DNA from: Amycolatopsis albispora
GTDB lineage: Bacteria > Actinomycetota > Actinomycetes > Mycobacteriales > Pseudonocardiaceae
Reading direction: 5' to 3'
Length of the DNA: 64,000 bases
Assembly: GCF_003312875.1 (NCBI RefSeq)
Contig: NZ_CP015163.1
Location: forward strand, 2,356,001 to 2,420,000
How positions within the stretch are numbered: the first letter of the stretch is position 1; each line of letters opens with the position of its first letter. Both the position numbers and the translations under genes were made by a program. Shown here one piece after another: positions 48,231 to 60,022 of the stretch. The notes under the pieces are model-generated. The model was not told the DNA's origin. It saw only the letters and a list, made by a program, of their open reading frames with translations, and did no database searches.

Positions 48231-49765
48231 CCAGTCCAGGACAGGGCGGCCAGTGGCCGCAGCAGGGCGGCGGAGGGCAGCACGGCCAGCAGGGCGGTCA
48301 GGAGTACCCGCAGCACCCGCAGCAGCAGTACCCGCCGACGGCTCAGCAGTACTATCCGCAGACCGGCCAGCAGCAGTACTACGCGCCCCAGACCGGCGAG
48401 CAGTACGCCCAGCAGGGCCAATACCAGCAGCCGGACCAGCAGGGCCAGTACCAGCAGCAGTACTCGCCGGAGCAGTACTACGCCCAGCAGCAGGCCAGCG
48501 GCGGATACCCGGTGCAGCCCGGCGGCGCGCCGGGCGGTCCCGGCACGCCGAAGCGCAAGAAGGGCCTGATCATCGGCCTGGTGATCGCGCTGGTGGTCGC
48601 GGTCGGCGGTGGCGTGACCTGGTTCGCGCTGGCGCAGAGTTCCTCCGGCGGCGCGGACACGCCGACGCTGGCGGCGCAGAACCTGGCGAACACGATCAGC
48701 TCGGGTGACGTGGTGGGCCTGCTCGGCACGCTCGCCCCCGCCGAAGCCTCCCTGTTCACCGACCCGATCGAAGAGGCCGCCGCCGAGTTGAAGCGGCTGG
48801 AGATCGTGCGCCCGGAGGCCGATCCCAAGGCGCTGTCCGGCATGGAGATCAAAACCGAGGGCCTGGTCTTCGACGAGGCACAGCAGCAGCAGGTCAACGA
48901 CCACCTGACCATCACCAAGCTGACCGCGGGCAAGATCACCGTCACCGCGGACTTCACCAAGGTCCCGCTGACCAAGGACTTCCTCGAAGCCGCGCTGGAC
49001 TCGAAGGACCTGCCGTCGGGCCCGGAGACCGAGACGATCGACATCGCCGAGGAGGTCCGCAAGAACAAGGGCGAGCCGGTGCGGATCGCCACGGTCAAGG
49101 TCGACGATGCCTGGTACCCGAGCCTGCTCTACACGATCGCCGACTACGCGCTGCTCGAGGAGAAGACCGAGTGGCCGGCCCAGGGCATCGCGGCCAACGG
49201 CGCGGGCAGCTCGAACGACGCGGTCAAGGAGCTGCTGCAGGCGGCGCTGGACGCCGACGTCAAGCGGGTGATCGAGCTGCTGCCGCCGGACGAGATGGGC
49301 GCGCTGCAGGACGCCGGCCCGGCGATCCTCGAGGCCGCGGGCAAGGAGAAGCCCAGCGGCGTGAAGGTGAACAAGCTGGAGACCGAGAGCAGCAGCGTCG
49401 GCGGCGGCACCCGCGCCACGCTGACCGCGCTCGAGCTGACCGGTCCCGAGGGCGAGGACTTCAAGCTCAGCAAGGACAACGACTGCTACTCGGTGACCAT
49501 GGAGGGCCGCACCGAGCGGATGTGCGCCTCCGAGCTGGCCGACCTGATCGAGAGCGAGTCCGACGGTTCGCTGCCGCCCGCGGTCAAGCAGGCGCTGACC
49601 AGCCTCGGCACCGGCATCCTCAAGCAGGGCGTCGGCGTGATCACCACCGAGGTCTCCGGCAAGCACTACGTCAGCCCGATCCGCACGCTGAGCGAGCAGG
49701 GCATGACGATCCTGCGCAGCCTGCAGCCGGGTGACATCAAGGCGCTGATGGAAATGGCGAACTGA
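48227..49765 (+). CDS. single-pass membrane protein with Gln/Tyr/Pro-rich head
   Basis: The 512-residue protein has a cytoplasmic head (1-105) of repeated QQYY, QQGQY and YPQ units, a basic stop KRKKG, one membrane helix (about 110-134: LIIGLVIALVVAVGGGVTWFA), and a 380-residue outer domain rich in charged residues with two spaced cysteines (DNDCYSV...ERMCASE). No hydrolase motif is present. The head resembles low-complexity domains of actinobacterial divisome or secretion proteins, but no function is established. It is coupled to the small membrane protein upstream and ends at a strong terminator. Confidence 0.72.
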   Translation: MTSPGQGGQWPQQGGGGQHGQQGGQEYPQHPQQQYPPTAQQYYPQTGQQQYYAPQTGEQYAQQGQYQQPDQQGQYQQQYSPEQYYAQQQASGGYPVQPGGAPGGPGTPKRKKGLIIGLVIALVVAVGGGVTWFALAQSSSGGADTPTLAAQNLANTISSGDVVGLLGTLAPAEASLFTDPIEEAAAELKRLEIVRPEADPKALSGMEIKTEGLVFDEAQQQQVNDHLTITKLTAGKITVTADFTKVPLTKDFLEAALDSKDLPSGPETETIDIAEEVRKNKGEPVRIATVKVDDAWYPSLLYTIADYALLEEKTEWPAQGIAANGAGSSNDAVKELLQAALDADVKRVIELLPPDEMGALQDAGPAILEAAGKEKPSGVKVNKLETESSSVGGGTRATLTALELTGPEGEDFKLSKDNDCYSVTMEGRTERMCASELADLIESESDGSLPPAVKQALTSLGTGILKQGVGVITTEVSGKHYVSPIRTLSEQGMTILRSLQPGDIKALMEMAN

Positions 49766-49781
49766 CCCCGGTACCGAGCAG

Positions 49782-49818
49782 GGCCCCCGCGCGAGACGCC
49801 TCGCGCGGGGGCCTTTTT
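49782..49818 (+). terminator. intrinsic terminator
   Basis: A perfect 13-bp GC-rich stem (49782-49794 with 49801-49813) and a 6-base loop are followed by five T residues. It closes the operon of the two membrane proteins before the aconitase promoter, and is the most canonical terminator in the window. Confidence 0.92.
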
Positions 49819-49840
49819 CACGCGCCACCGGCGTGGCGGC

Positions 49841-49869
49841 TTGAACTGAAAAAAGGACAAGCGTACTGT
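49841..49869 (+). promoter_or_regulatory. sigma-70-type promoter of aconitase
   Basis: TTGAAC (49841-49846) and TACTGT (49864-49869) are separated by 17 bases. The A-rich spacer (TGAAAAAAGG) stands out in GC-rich DNA. It predicts a start of transcription near 49876 and a 145-base leader before the acn start. No repressor dyad was seen. Confidence 0.65.
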
Positions 49870-49975
49870 TTGTGGCGGACACCGATGCCAGCCTGCCGCT
49901 GCGGGCGTGGCGCCGGTACGCAAGACTCGGCGGTGGTCGACCCGAACGACCGCACCCGAACACACACCGAACTGA

Positions 49976-52828
<2,853 letters not shown>

Positions 52829-52840
52829 GCCACGCCCCAT

Positions 52841-52882
52841 GAACGCCCCGCCACCCGCTTTCCCGTGGGTGGCGGGGCGTTC
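52841..52882. terminator. hairpin behind acnA
   Basis: Arms of 16 bases (52841-52856 and 52867-52882) pair perfectly around a 10-base loop. There is no T-run. It separates acnA from the convergent MgtC gene and can serve both. Confidence 0.75.
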
Positions 52883-52907
52883 CGCTGGGTTTCCGGGTTT
52901 TGTCAGG

Positions 52908-53336
52908 TCAGCTTTCGGGGCGCCGGTCCACGGCGTGGCCGAGGGCCCGCAGCGCCACGTTGACCAGCACCACCACCAGCGCACCGGCGGCCGCGACCGC
53001 GTACAGGCCGGCCCCGGCGAGCGCGCCGACCGCGGCCGAGCACCACAGCGTGGCCGCGGTGTTGAGCCCGCGGACGCTGCCACCGTCACGAAGGATCACC
53101 CCGGCACCGAGAAAGCCGATGCCGGAAACGATCTGCGCGGCGACCCGGGTCGGGTCGGCCCCGCCGAGGCCGTCGAACCCGTGTGCCGAGAGCAGCACGA
53201 ACAACGTCGAGCCGACGGCCACCAGCGTGTTCGTGCGCAGCCCGGCCATCCTGGCGCGGAACTGCCGCTCGAACCCGATGGCCGCGCCGAGGCCGACCCC
53301 GGTGCCGACGCGCAGCAGTACTTCGAAGAAGGTCAT
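52908..53336 (-). CDS. MgtC/SapB-family membrane protein
   Basis: The 142-residue protein has about four membrane helices. The MgtC signature is present: GAAIGFERQFRARMAGLRTNTLVAVG, QIVSGIGFLGAGVILR and LNTAATLWCSAAVGALAG. It lacks the long C-terminal cytoplasmic domain of Salmonella MgtC. Members modulate Mg2+ stress or the F-type ATPase; the role here is unproven. ATG 53336 is used. Upstream is a 326-base gap with the second fold-back element. Confidence 0.9.
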   Translation of the reverse strand: MTFFEVLLRVGTGVGLGAAIGFERQFRARMAGLRTNTLVAVGSTLFVLLSAHGFDGLGGADPTRVAAQIVSGIGFLGAGVILRDGGSVRGLNTAATLWCSAAVGALAGAGLYAVAAAGALVVVLVNVALRALGHAVDRRPES

Positions 53337-53384
53337 CACGACCTGCCTTTCCGGCGTGCGCACACAAACCGGACAGGGCAGTAC

Positions 53385-53551
53385 CCAGGGCGCGTTTCAC
53401 AAGTCTTGTTCGCGCTCTTCGCGCCCAGGCGGCCCCTGGCGGCACCGGGCCTTCGGCCGAGTACGCCCAAGTACGAGGCCGAACGCCCGGCACCGCCAGG
53501 AACCACCTGGATCACGAAGCCCATCGAACAGACTTGTGAAACACGTCCTAG
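53385..53551. repeat. fold-back element, copy 2 (inverted)
   Basis: The reverse complement of this stretch matches 30046-30211 with six substitutions and one 1-base gap. It lies between the 5' end of the MgtC gene and the 3' end of the TAP-like gene, both minus strand, so here it is not between convergent stops. The paired change (C-G to A-T near the ends) shows that the stem is kept. The rest of the 326-base gap, 53552-53662, shows nothing clear. Confidence 0.85.
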
Positions 53552-53662
53552 CCGCGCACCGCGAAGCGGGTGACGGCCCCGGTCCCGCCACTACTGTCCT
53601 CTGGCATGTGCCGCTCACCTCGCTTTCCGTTTCCTCGTTGAGCAGAGCCGGTCGACTGTACC

Positions 53663-55300
53663 TCAGTCCCCGGCGAGCACCGGGTCGAAGGGCGCCACGT
53701 CCGGCTGGAACACCTGGCCCGGCGCGGGTGCCTTCAGCTCCACCAGGTAGTCCGCGGTCAGGTCGTCCACGCCCTGCGAGTCACCGAGGATGCAGTGCCC
53801 GAACGCGTCGACCGAGACCAGGCGCGCGTTGCCGAGCTGGTCCGCCATCCGCTTCGAGAACTCGTACTGGGTGGCCGGGTCGTAGTAGTTCCCGATCACC
53901 AGCACCGGCGTCTCGGTCTTCGCCCGCCACGGGCCGGCGTAGACGTCCTCCTCCCCCGGCCACACCGGGCAGGCCGCCGCGTCGGCGAACGCCTGTGCCC
54001 GGCCGAAGGTGCGCGACTCCTTCTCCCACAGCGCCGCGATCTCGGGCAGCTTGTGCTGCTTGTGCTTGAAGCGCTTGTCGGAGCAGTTGACCGCGAAGTA
54101 CGAGTCGTCCGAGGTGTACGGGGTGTCCGGCCGCACGTCGAACCGGCCCTGGTGACCCGCCGTGGTCAGCGCCGGCACCGCGGCCGCGGACAGCGTCTGC
54201 GCCGCTGGCGGGTGCAGCACGTCGTAGACCGCCTGCAACTGCTCGGCCAGGATGCCGAACTCGGAGAAGTTGTACAGCGAGCCCGCGACCCCGTTGGTGA
54301 AGGTGTGGATGCTGACCTGGCCGCCGCCGGGCAGCGGGATCGGCTGCTGCCGCAGGTGCTCCCGGATCTCGTCGAACTTCTGCCGCGGGTCGCCTTCGCT
54401 GAACGCGCACTTCGGCCCGACCGCGTCGCATTCGGCGAGATAGGCGTCCAGCGAGAGTTCGAAGCCACGCGCGCGTTCCCGGTCGTACTGCAGGCCGTCG
54501 CTGGTGCGCAGCTTCGGATCGACGTTGCCGTCCAGCACCAGTGCCCGCGTCTGCTTCGGGAACATGTTCGCGTAGGTCGCGCCGATCAGCGTGCCGTAGG
54601 AGAAGCCGACGTAGGTCAGCTTCTGGTCCCCGGCCGCCGCGCGAAGCAGGTCGAGGTCGCGGACCACGTCCTTGGTGGACATGTGGTCGAGCAGGCTGCC
54701 CGCGTTGCGGTCGCAGAACCCGGCGTAGTCGCGGTAGGAGGCCAGCGAGTCCGACATCTCGGCGCGGCTGATCGGCACCACCACCTGCTTGGCGAACACC
54801 TCGTCGGCGTCCTCGGCGGTGGTGAAGCAACGCAGCGGGTTGCTGGCGCCGACGCCGCGCGGATCGAAGCCGACCAGGTCGAAGCGGTCCAGCACCTCGG
54901 GTTCGAGGTAGCGGTCCGCGCTGATCGGCATGCGCAGGCCCGAGCCGCCGGGACCGCCGGGGTTGAGGAACAACGACCCGATCTTCGCCGACGGCTGGCG
55001 CGCGTGCCGCCGCAGCAGCGAGATGTCGATGGTGCCGAGCGCGGCGTTGTCGTGGTCGATCGGCACGCGGTAGTGGGCACAGCTGAAGTTCTGGTGCTGC
55101 TCGGGCGGCACCCCGGTCAAGGTGGACGGCGGGCACGCCTTCCAGGCGATCGGCGCGACCGCACCTGCGGCGGCAGCCTCGAGCCCCGGCGCGGCGGCGG
55201 CTTCGGGTGCTGGCGTGGCGGTGGCGGCGGTGGCCGTGGCGGGCAGGGCTGTCAGCACCAGTCCCGCGGCCACCACCCCGGTGAGCACCCGTCTGCGCAC
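53663..55300 (-). CDS. secreted alpha/beta hydrolase, tripeptidyl aminopeptidase-like (TAP)
   Basis: The 545-residue precursor has a signal peptide (RRRVLTGVVAAGLVLTALPATATAA) and an Ala/Pro-rich linker, then an alpha/beta hydrolase core: FLNPGGPGGSG (oxyanion), DLVGFDPRGVG, nucleophile in YVGFSYGTLIGATYANMFP, and catalytic His in DAFGHCIL, with TAP_C-terminal DPATQYEFSKRMADQL. It matches Streptomyces TAP/SlpD-E peptidases, which cut N-terminal tripeptides. GTG 55300 follows GGAGGGCCG; GTG 55324 is an alternative. Confidence 0.9.
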   Translation of the reverse strand: MRRRVLTGVVAAGLVLTALPATATAATATPAPEAAAAPGLEAAAAGAVAPIAWKACPPSTLTGVPPEQHQNFSCAHYRVPIDHDNAALGTIDISLLRRHARQPSAKIGSLFLNPGGPGGSGLRMPISADRYLEPEVLDRFDLVGFDPRGVGASNPLRCFTTAEDADEVFAKQVVVPISRAEMSDSLASYRDYAGFCDRNAGSLLDHMSTKDVVRDLDLLRAAAGDQKLTYVGFSYGTLIGATYANMFPKQTRALVLDGNVDPKLRTSDGLQYDRERARGFELSLDAYLAECDAVGPKCAFSEGDPRQKFDEIREHLRQQPIPLPGGGQVSIHTFTNGVAGSLYNFSEFGILAEQLQAVYDVLHPPAAQTLSAAAVPALTTAGHQGRFDVRPDTPYTSDDSYFAVNCSDKRFKHKQHKLPEIAALWEKESRTFGRAQAFADAAACPVWPGEEDVYAGPWRAKTETPVLVIGNYYDPATQYEFSKRMADQLGNARLVSVDAFGHCILGDSQGVDDLTADYLVELKAPAPGQVFQPDVAPFDPVLAGD

Positions 55301-55396
55301 CGGCCCTCCCGTGGATTTGAACACGACTTCTCCCTTCGCCGTTTCAGCGAGCGGAGAATGTCACGGGAGCGGCCGGTGCGGCGTCGGCCAAATCGG

Positions 55397-56380
55397 TTAG
55401 TTCACTTCCTTTCGGGCTTCGGCCAGGGTGAGGCTGAACAGCCCCTCGCTGTCGGTCCAGCGCTCCGCCACGGCGAACCCGGCCGCGGCCAGCTCGGCGG
55501 CCAGCCCCGCCGGGCGGAACTTCGCCGAGATCTCGGTGCGGACGTGCTCACCGGCGGCGAACCGCACCTCCAGGTCCGCACCCGGGATCGAGACCACCTG
55601 CTCCTCGGTGGCGCGCAACCACATCTCGATCCATTCGGCCTCCGCGTCCCAGTGCGCGACGTGCTCGAAGGCGTCCACGTCGAAGTCCGCGCCCAGCCGC
55701 TCGTTGATCACCCGCAGCACGTTGCGGTTGAACTCGGCGGTCACGCCCGCCGCGTCGTCGTAGGCGCGGACCAGCCGCTCCGGTTCCTTCACCAGGTCGG
55801 CGCCGAGCAGCAGCCACTCCCCCGGCGCCAGCACCTCACGCACCGAGCGCAGGAACTTCGCCCGGTCGGCGGGCAGGAAGTTGCCGATGGTGCCGCCGAG
55901 AAAGGCGACCACCCGCGGCGGCTCCCCCGGCAGCAGGCCGAGGTGCTCGGTGAAGTCACCGACCACGCCGCGCACCTCCAGCTTGGGGTACTCGGCGGCG
56001 ATCGCCTCGGTGGCTTCGGCCAGCGCCGCCCCCGACACGTCCAGCGGCACGAAGGTTTCCAGCGTGCCGTGGGCGGTCAGGGCGTCGAGCAGCAGACGGG
56101 TCTTCTCGCTCGACCCCGAACCCAGCTCGACCAGCGCGCGGGCGCCGGTGGCCCGCGCGATCGCCGGGGCTTCGCGGGCCAGGATCTCCCGCTCGGCCCT
56201 GGTCGGGTAGTACTCGGGCAGCGAGGTGATCTTCTCGAACAGCTCGCTGCCCGCCGCGTCGTAGAACCACTTGGGCGGCAACCACTTCCGCTCGGCGGTG
56301 AGCCCGGCGCGCACGTCGGCACGCAGGGCTGCGGTGACGTCGACCGGGCTGCGGTGCTCGGTGAGATCGGGTTCGCTCAT
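55397..56380 (-). CDS. egtD: L-histidine N(alpha)-methyltransferase
   Basis: The 327-residue enzyme trimethylates histidine to hercynine, the first step of ergothioneine synthesis. It shows WFYDAAGSELFEKITSLPEYYPTR (substrate pocket) and the SAM loop ELGSGSSEKTRLLLDAL, then FLGGTIGNF and a C-terminal AEWIEMWLRATEEQ. The gene is last in the egtABCD run, 16 bases behind egtC. No egtE homologue follows; the next gene is the TAP-like peptidase. Confidence 0.95.
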   Translation of the reverse strand: MSEPDLTEHRSPVDVTAALRADVRAGLTAERKWLPPKWFYDAAGSELFEKITSLPEYYPTRAEREILAREAPAIARATGARALVELGSGSSEKTRLLLDALTAHGTLETFVPLDVSGAALAEATEAIAAEYPKLEVRGVVGDFTEHLGLLPGEPPRVVAFLGGTIGNFLPADRAKFLRSVREVLAPGEWLLLGADLVKEPERLVRAYDDAAGVTAEFNRNVLRVINERLGADFDVDAFEHVAHWDAEAEWIEMWLRATEEQVVSIPGADLEVRFAAGEHVRTEISAKFRPAGLAAELAAAGFAVAERWTDSEGLFSLTLAEARKEVN

Positions 56381-56396
56381 GGCGGGTTTTCGCTCC

Positions 56397-57140
56397 TCAG
56401 CTGGGAATGGGCGTGATCTCGACCTGCGAGCCGCGCACGGTTACCGCGTGCCGCTCGGGCACCGGCGTCCAGCCCGGCCGGTCGTCACAGGGTTCGGAGG
56501 CGACCACCGTGCCGGTACCGGTGGCCAAATAGGACAGTGCGTGCGTCCACGCGGTACCGACCAGCACCTCACCGTCGGTCAGCAGCAGGTTGAGCCGGGA
56601 ACCGGGCGCGGCCGCCTCGACCTCGGCGACCAGCCCGGTCACCGCCCCCACCGGCTCGGCACCACCGGCCAGGCGGGCGGACAGCAGCGCCCACAGCAGC
56701 ACCGAATCGGTCGGCGCGGGCAGCCGCAGCAGGTCGGCCACCGGCAGCTTCTCCGCCAGCGGTACCACCGACTCCGGCCAGCCGCGGACCAGTCCGTTGT
56801 GGCTGAACAGCCAGCGCCCGCCGGCGAACGGCGCGCAGGCCGCCTCACCCACCGGCATGCCGGTGGTGCCGTTGCGCACCGCGGCCATGAAGGCCCCGGT
56901 GCGCACCGAGGAAGCCAGCGGCCGCAGCCCCTCGTCTGTCCACAGTGGAGCATGGCGCCGGTAGCGGAGCGGCTCGGCCGCCGCCCCGTACCAGCCCAGC
57001 CCGAAGCCGTCCGCGTTCACCGTGCCGCCGCCCCGCATGTCCGCCGGGGCGTACGACTGGTGCAGCAGCGAATGCGGGGCGTCGAACAGCAGTTCCGCCG
57101 GCGAGCACGGCTCGCCGAGGTAAGCCAGGTGACGGCACAT
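56397..57140 (-). CDS. egtC: gamma-glutamyl-hercynylcysteine S-oxide hydrolase
   Basis: The 247-residue Ntn-type amidohydrolase removes the glutamyl group from the EgtB product. The mature N-terminus is Cys2 (MCRHLAYLGEP), then NADGFGLGWYG, the SHNGLVRGW motif and DSVLLWALL. It is a class II glutamine-amidotransferase-like domain, as in mycobacterial EgtC. It is the third gene of the operon and starts 8 bases behind egtB. The long upstream frame extension crosses egtB and is spurious. Confidence 0.94.
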   Translation of the reverse strand: MCRHLAYLGEPCSPAELLFDAPHSLLHQSYAPADMRGGGTVNADGFGLGWYGAAAEPLRYRRHAPLWTDEGLRPLASSVRTGAFMAAVRNGTTGMPVGEAACAPFAGGRWLFSHNGLVRGWPESVVPLAEKLPVADLLRLPAPTDSVLLWALLSARLAGGAEPVGAVTGLVAEVEAAAPGSRLNLLLTDGEVLVGTAWTHALSYLATGTGTVVASEPCDDRPGWTPVPERHAVTVRGSQVEITPIPS

Positions 57141-57148
57141 CCCCCGGC

Positions 57149-58558
57149 TCAGCCCCGCTCGGCGGCGGTCAGGTCGCGAGCGCACCGGAACCCGGCGAAG
57201 ATCTGCCGCCGGATCGGGTAGTCCCAGTTGCGGAAGGTGCCGCGGATGGCCGCGGCGTCGGTGCCGAACGAGCCACCCCGCAGCACCTTGTACTCCGGCC
57301 CGAAGAACACTTCGGAGTACTCGCGGTACGGGAACGCGCGGAAGCCCGGGTAGCCGTGGAAGTCGCTGCTCGTCCACTCCCAGACGTCCCCGATCAGCTG
57401 GTGCACCCCGAGCGCCGACGCGCCGGCCGGGTACGCGCCCACCGGGGCCGGGCGCAGGTGCCGCTGCCCGAGGTTCGCGTGCTCTGCGGTCGGCTCGTCG
57501 TCACCCCACGGGAACCGCCGCGACCGCCCGGTGGCCGGGTCGAAGCGGGCGGCCTTCTCCCATTCGGGCTCGGTCGGCAGCCGCTTGCCCGCCCAGGCCG
57601 CGTAGGCCGCCGCCTCGTGGAAGGACACGTGGACCACCGGTTCGTCGTGCGGAACCGGCTCGTGCACGCCGAACCGGACACGCCACCACTGATCGCCCTC
57701 GCGGCGCCAGAACCGCGGGGCGACGATGTTGTGCTCGGCGCGGTAGGCCCAGCCTTCCTCGCTCCACCAGCGCGGGTCGGTGTAACCGCCGCCGTCGAGG
57801 AACTCCAGGTACGCCCCGTTGGTGACCGGTGTGGTCTCGATGGCGAAGGCGGCCACGTGCGTCTCGTGCGCCGGGCGCTCGTTGTCCAGCGCCCACGGCT
57901 CGGCCGTGGTGCCCATGACGAAGGCGCCGCCGGGAACGACCACTTCGGACGGCAGCGCGCCGGTGCGCCTGGCGGGCGGCGCGGGCGCGTGCAGCACCGG
58001 CTCACCGCGGCGCAGCTGGTGCGTGGCGAGCATGGTCTCGTCGTGCTGCTGCTCGTGCTGGGTGATCATGCCGAAGGCGAACGCGTTGCGCTGCAAGGCG
58101 TTCCCGTCGCTCAGCGGCGCCTTCTCCAGCACGTCGAAGGACTTGTCGCGGACTTCGCGGACGTAGGCGCGCGCGTCGGCCGGGCCGAGCAGCGGCAGGC
58201 CGGGGCGATCGGCACGCGCGTGCTTGAAGGCGTCATAGATCTCGTCGAGGTCGGGGCGCAGCGGCTCACGGCCGCCGACGTCGCGGACCAGCCACAGCTC
58301 CTCCTGGCTGCCGATGTGCGCGAGGTCCCAGACCAGCGGCGACATCAGCTTCGAGTGCTGGCGCACCAGGTCCTCGTCGTCCACCGCGTCGGTCAGCGCG
58401 GTGCTGCGAGCCCGTGCCCTGGTCAGCGCTTCGGTGGCGTGCGCGCGCAGGTCCTGCGGGCTCAGGTCGAGCAACGGATTGTTCTCGGTGTTTCCGGTGT
58501 TTCCGGTGTTTCCGGTGTTTCCGGTGTTTTCCGCGGTCGAGGTAGCCACGGTGGTCAC
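57149..58558 (-). CDS. egtB: hercynine oxygenase (sulfoxide synthase)
   Basis: The 469-residue iron enzyme couples hercynine with gamma-glutamylcysteine and O2. It has an N-terminal DinB-like domain with metal ligands WDLAHIG and the HX3HXE-type HEQQHDE, and a C-terminal formylglycine-enzyme (FGE-sulfatase) fold ending GGSFGTD and RRQIFAGFRCARD. The first 26 residues include a T-G-N-T-G-N-T repeat encoded by 9-base units (58487-58530). GTG 58558 overlaps the egtA stop. The repeat is not conserved in EgtB I know and may vary among strains. Confidence 0.95.
   Translation of the reverse strand: MTTVATSTAENTGNTGNTGNTGNTENNPLLDLSPQDLRAHATEALTRARARSTALTDAVDDEDLVRQHSKLMSPLVWDLAHIGSQEELWLVRDVGGREPLRPDLDEIYDAFKHARADRPGLPLLGPADARAYVREVRDKSFDVLEKAPLSDGNALQRNAFAFGMITQHEQQHDETMLATHQLRRGEPVLHAPAPPARRTGALPSEVVVPGGAFVMGTTAEPWALDNERPAHETHVAAFAIETTPVTNGAYLEFLDGGGYTDPRWWSEEGWAYRAEHNIVAPRFWRREGDQWWRVRFGVHEPVPHDEPVVHVSFHEAAAYAAWAGKRLPTEPEWEKAARFDPATGRSRRFPWGDDEPTAEHANLGQRHLRPAPVGAYPAGASALGVHQLIGDVWEWTSSDFHGYPGFRAFPYREYSEVFFGPEYKVLRGGSFGTDAAAIRGTFRNWDYPIRRQIFAGFRCARDLTAAERG
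58487..58530 (+). repeat. 9-bp tandem repeat in the egtB start region
   Basis: GGTGTTTCC occurs four times in a row from 58487 to 58522, followed by a partial fifth copy with an extra T. On the minus strand it encodes Gly-Asn-Thr repeats near the EgtB N-terminus. A multiple of three, so changes in copy number keep the frame. Confidence 0.95.
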
Positions 58559-59826
58559 GCCCTCTCTTCGGGGGTCCGAGGCGCCGGGGTCCTGGCGGCT
58601 CGGTGCTGCACGGCTTCAGTGATCCGGTCGATCACCTCGGACGGCAATCCGGTCGCGCCGAGTGCGGCGCAGCCGAGATCGGCCAGTGCCTTGGCGGCAC
58701 CGGCGATGGCCGGGTCGGCGAGCCCGCGGCTGGCCGCGGTCTCCCAGGCTCCGGCGACGGGTTCGCACAGCTCGCGTGCCTTGTCCACAGTGGACGGCTG
58801 GGCGAGCAGGGCGACCAGCAGGGCGGTGGCGTCGAGCCAGCCCCGCGGTGGCTGGGCGTCCAGGTACCTGATCTCCAGGTAGCCCTGCGGGCGCACCGGG
58901 GTGAACATCGTGGTCAGGTGGTAGTCCAGATCGGCCAGTGTCGGCCTGCCGAACACCCCCGCCTCACCGCGGCCGTCGATCCAGTCGGCGAAGGTGAAGC
59001 GCACCGGCGCGTCCCACGGGCCGTCGGCCCGCGGCACCACCAGCAGCGGCGTGTCCAGCATGCGCCGCGCCCAGTCGGCTGGCGGGTCCGGCGTGGCCGT
59101 GGCGGCGAAGGTGCGGGCCCGCTCGGTGGCCATCACCGCCAGCCAGCGCGCGGAAGCGTGCCCGGTGTCCCGCCCGGCGTGCCTGCCGGAGTTGGCGAAC
59201 AACGCCAGCAGCGCCGGGCCCATTTCGTGCGCCGCCGCCCAGCGCGACGGCAGGTGCCCGGCCTCACCGGCGTCCACGCAGACCTGGAGCCCGGCCGTGC
59301 TGCACATCATCGTGATGCCGCCAGGACCGTCCGGCGCGAACCGGCGTTCCATCGCGGCGTAGCGCGGGGTTTCCAGGAATCGCCGGGGGGCGCGGTGGGC
59401 GTCGATGCCCGAGGTGCCCAGTTCCAGCCCGGAGCGGGCGAGCAGTTCGGTCAGGTGGGTCAGCTCGGCGTCGACGACGCCGGCCAGCTCGGCCAGTGAG
59501 CTACGCGGAAGGGGTGAAATCTCCACTTGGCCGCCGGGTTCGAGGGTCACCGGCGAGCCGCCCGGGAGCGGGAGCGCCTCGCTGCCGGGATCGAGCGTTC
59601 GCGGGGTGTGCGGGCCGAGCGCCGCGGCCAGCACCCCGGGGTCGAGCGGACGGGACGGGTCGTCCCGGTGGTGCACGGTGTACTCCAGTTCCACGCCGAG
59701 CAGTCTCGGCGGGCCATGCTTGAAGCACACCGACGCCACGTAGGCTTCGCCCTCCGCGCGGTCGGAAACCACCCGCGCGGCGAGATTACCCGTTGCGGGA
59801 GAAGGAAAATCTCTGACCGTCGTCAT
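58555..59826 (-). CDS. egtA: glutamate-cysteine ligase for ergothioneine synthesis
   Basis: The 423-residue GCS2-type enzyme makes gamma-glutamylcysteine for EgtB. It shows LLGVELEYTVHHRD, the GGQVEISPLP metal loop, GTSGIDAHRAPRR, and MMCSTAGLQVCVDAG. AGGAGG lies 5 bases ahead of ATG 59826, the strongest ribosome site of the operon. It is the first gene, so the promoter is in the 196 bases to LysR; I see no unambiguous hexamers there. Its overlap with egtB is four bases. Confidence 0.94.
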   Translation of the reverse strand: MTTVRDFPSPATGNLAARVVSDRAEGEAYVASVCFKHGPPRLLGVELEYTVHHRDDPSRPLDPGVLAAALGPHTPRTLDPGSEALPLPGGSPVTLEPGGQVEISPLPRSSLAELAGVVDAELTHLTELLARSGLELGTSGIDAHRAPRRFLETPRYAAMERRFAPDGPGGITMMCSTAGLQVCVDAGEAGHLPSRWAAAHEMGPALLALFANSGRHAGRDTGHASARWLAVMATERARTFAATATPDPPADWARRMLDTPLLVVPRADGPWDAPVRFTFADWIDGRGEAGVFGRPTLADLDYHLTTMFTPVRPQGYLEIRYLDAQPPRGWLDATALLVALLAQPSTVDKARELCEPVAGAWETAASRGLADPAIAGAAKALADLGCAALGATGLPSEVIDRITEAVQHRAARTPAPRTPEERA

Positions 59827-60022
59827 GCCACCTCCTACCTGGACGACTAGTGGGATCACCAGGATTCGGACGCTACACGCGGGGTCCGACAATCGCAGCC
59901 GCCCGCGCTCGGGCCCGGCTCGCGCCCGCGTGGCACAACCGGGCGAAACCGGCGCGGGAACGGCAGGAAAAGCCCGTATCCGGCGGGCGGATTAGTCCAT
60001 TCGAGCGAATCCGGGCCGATCC

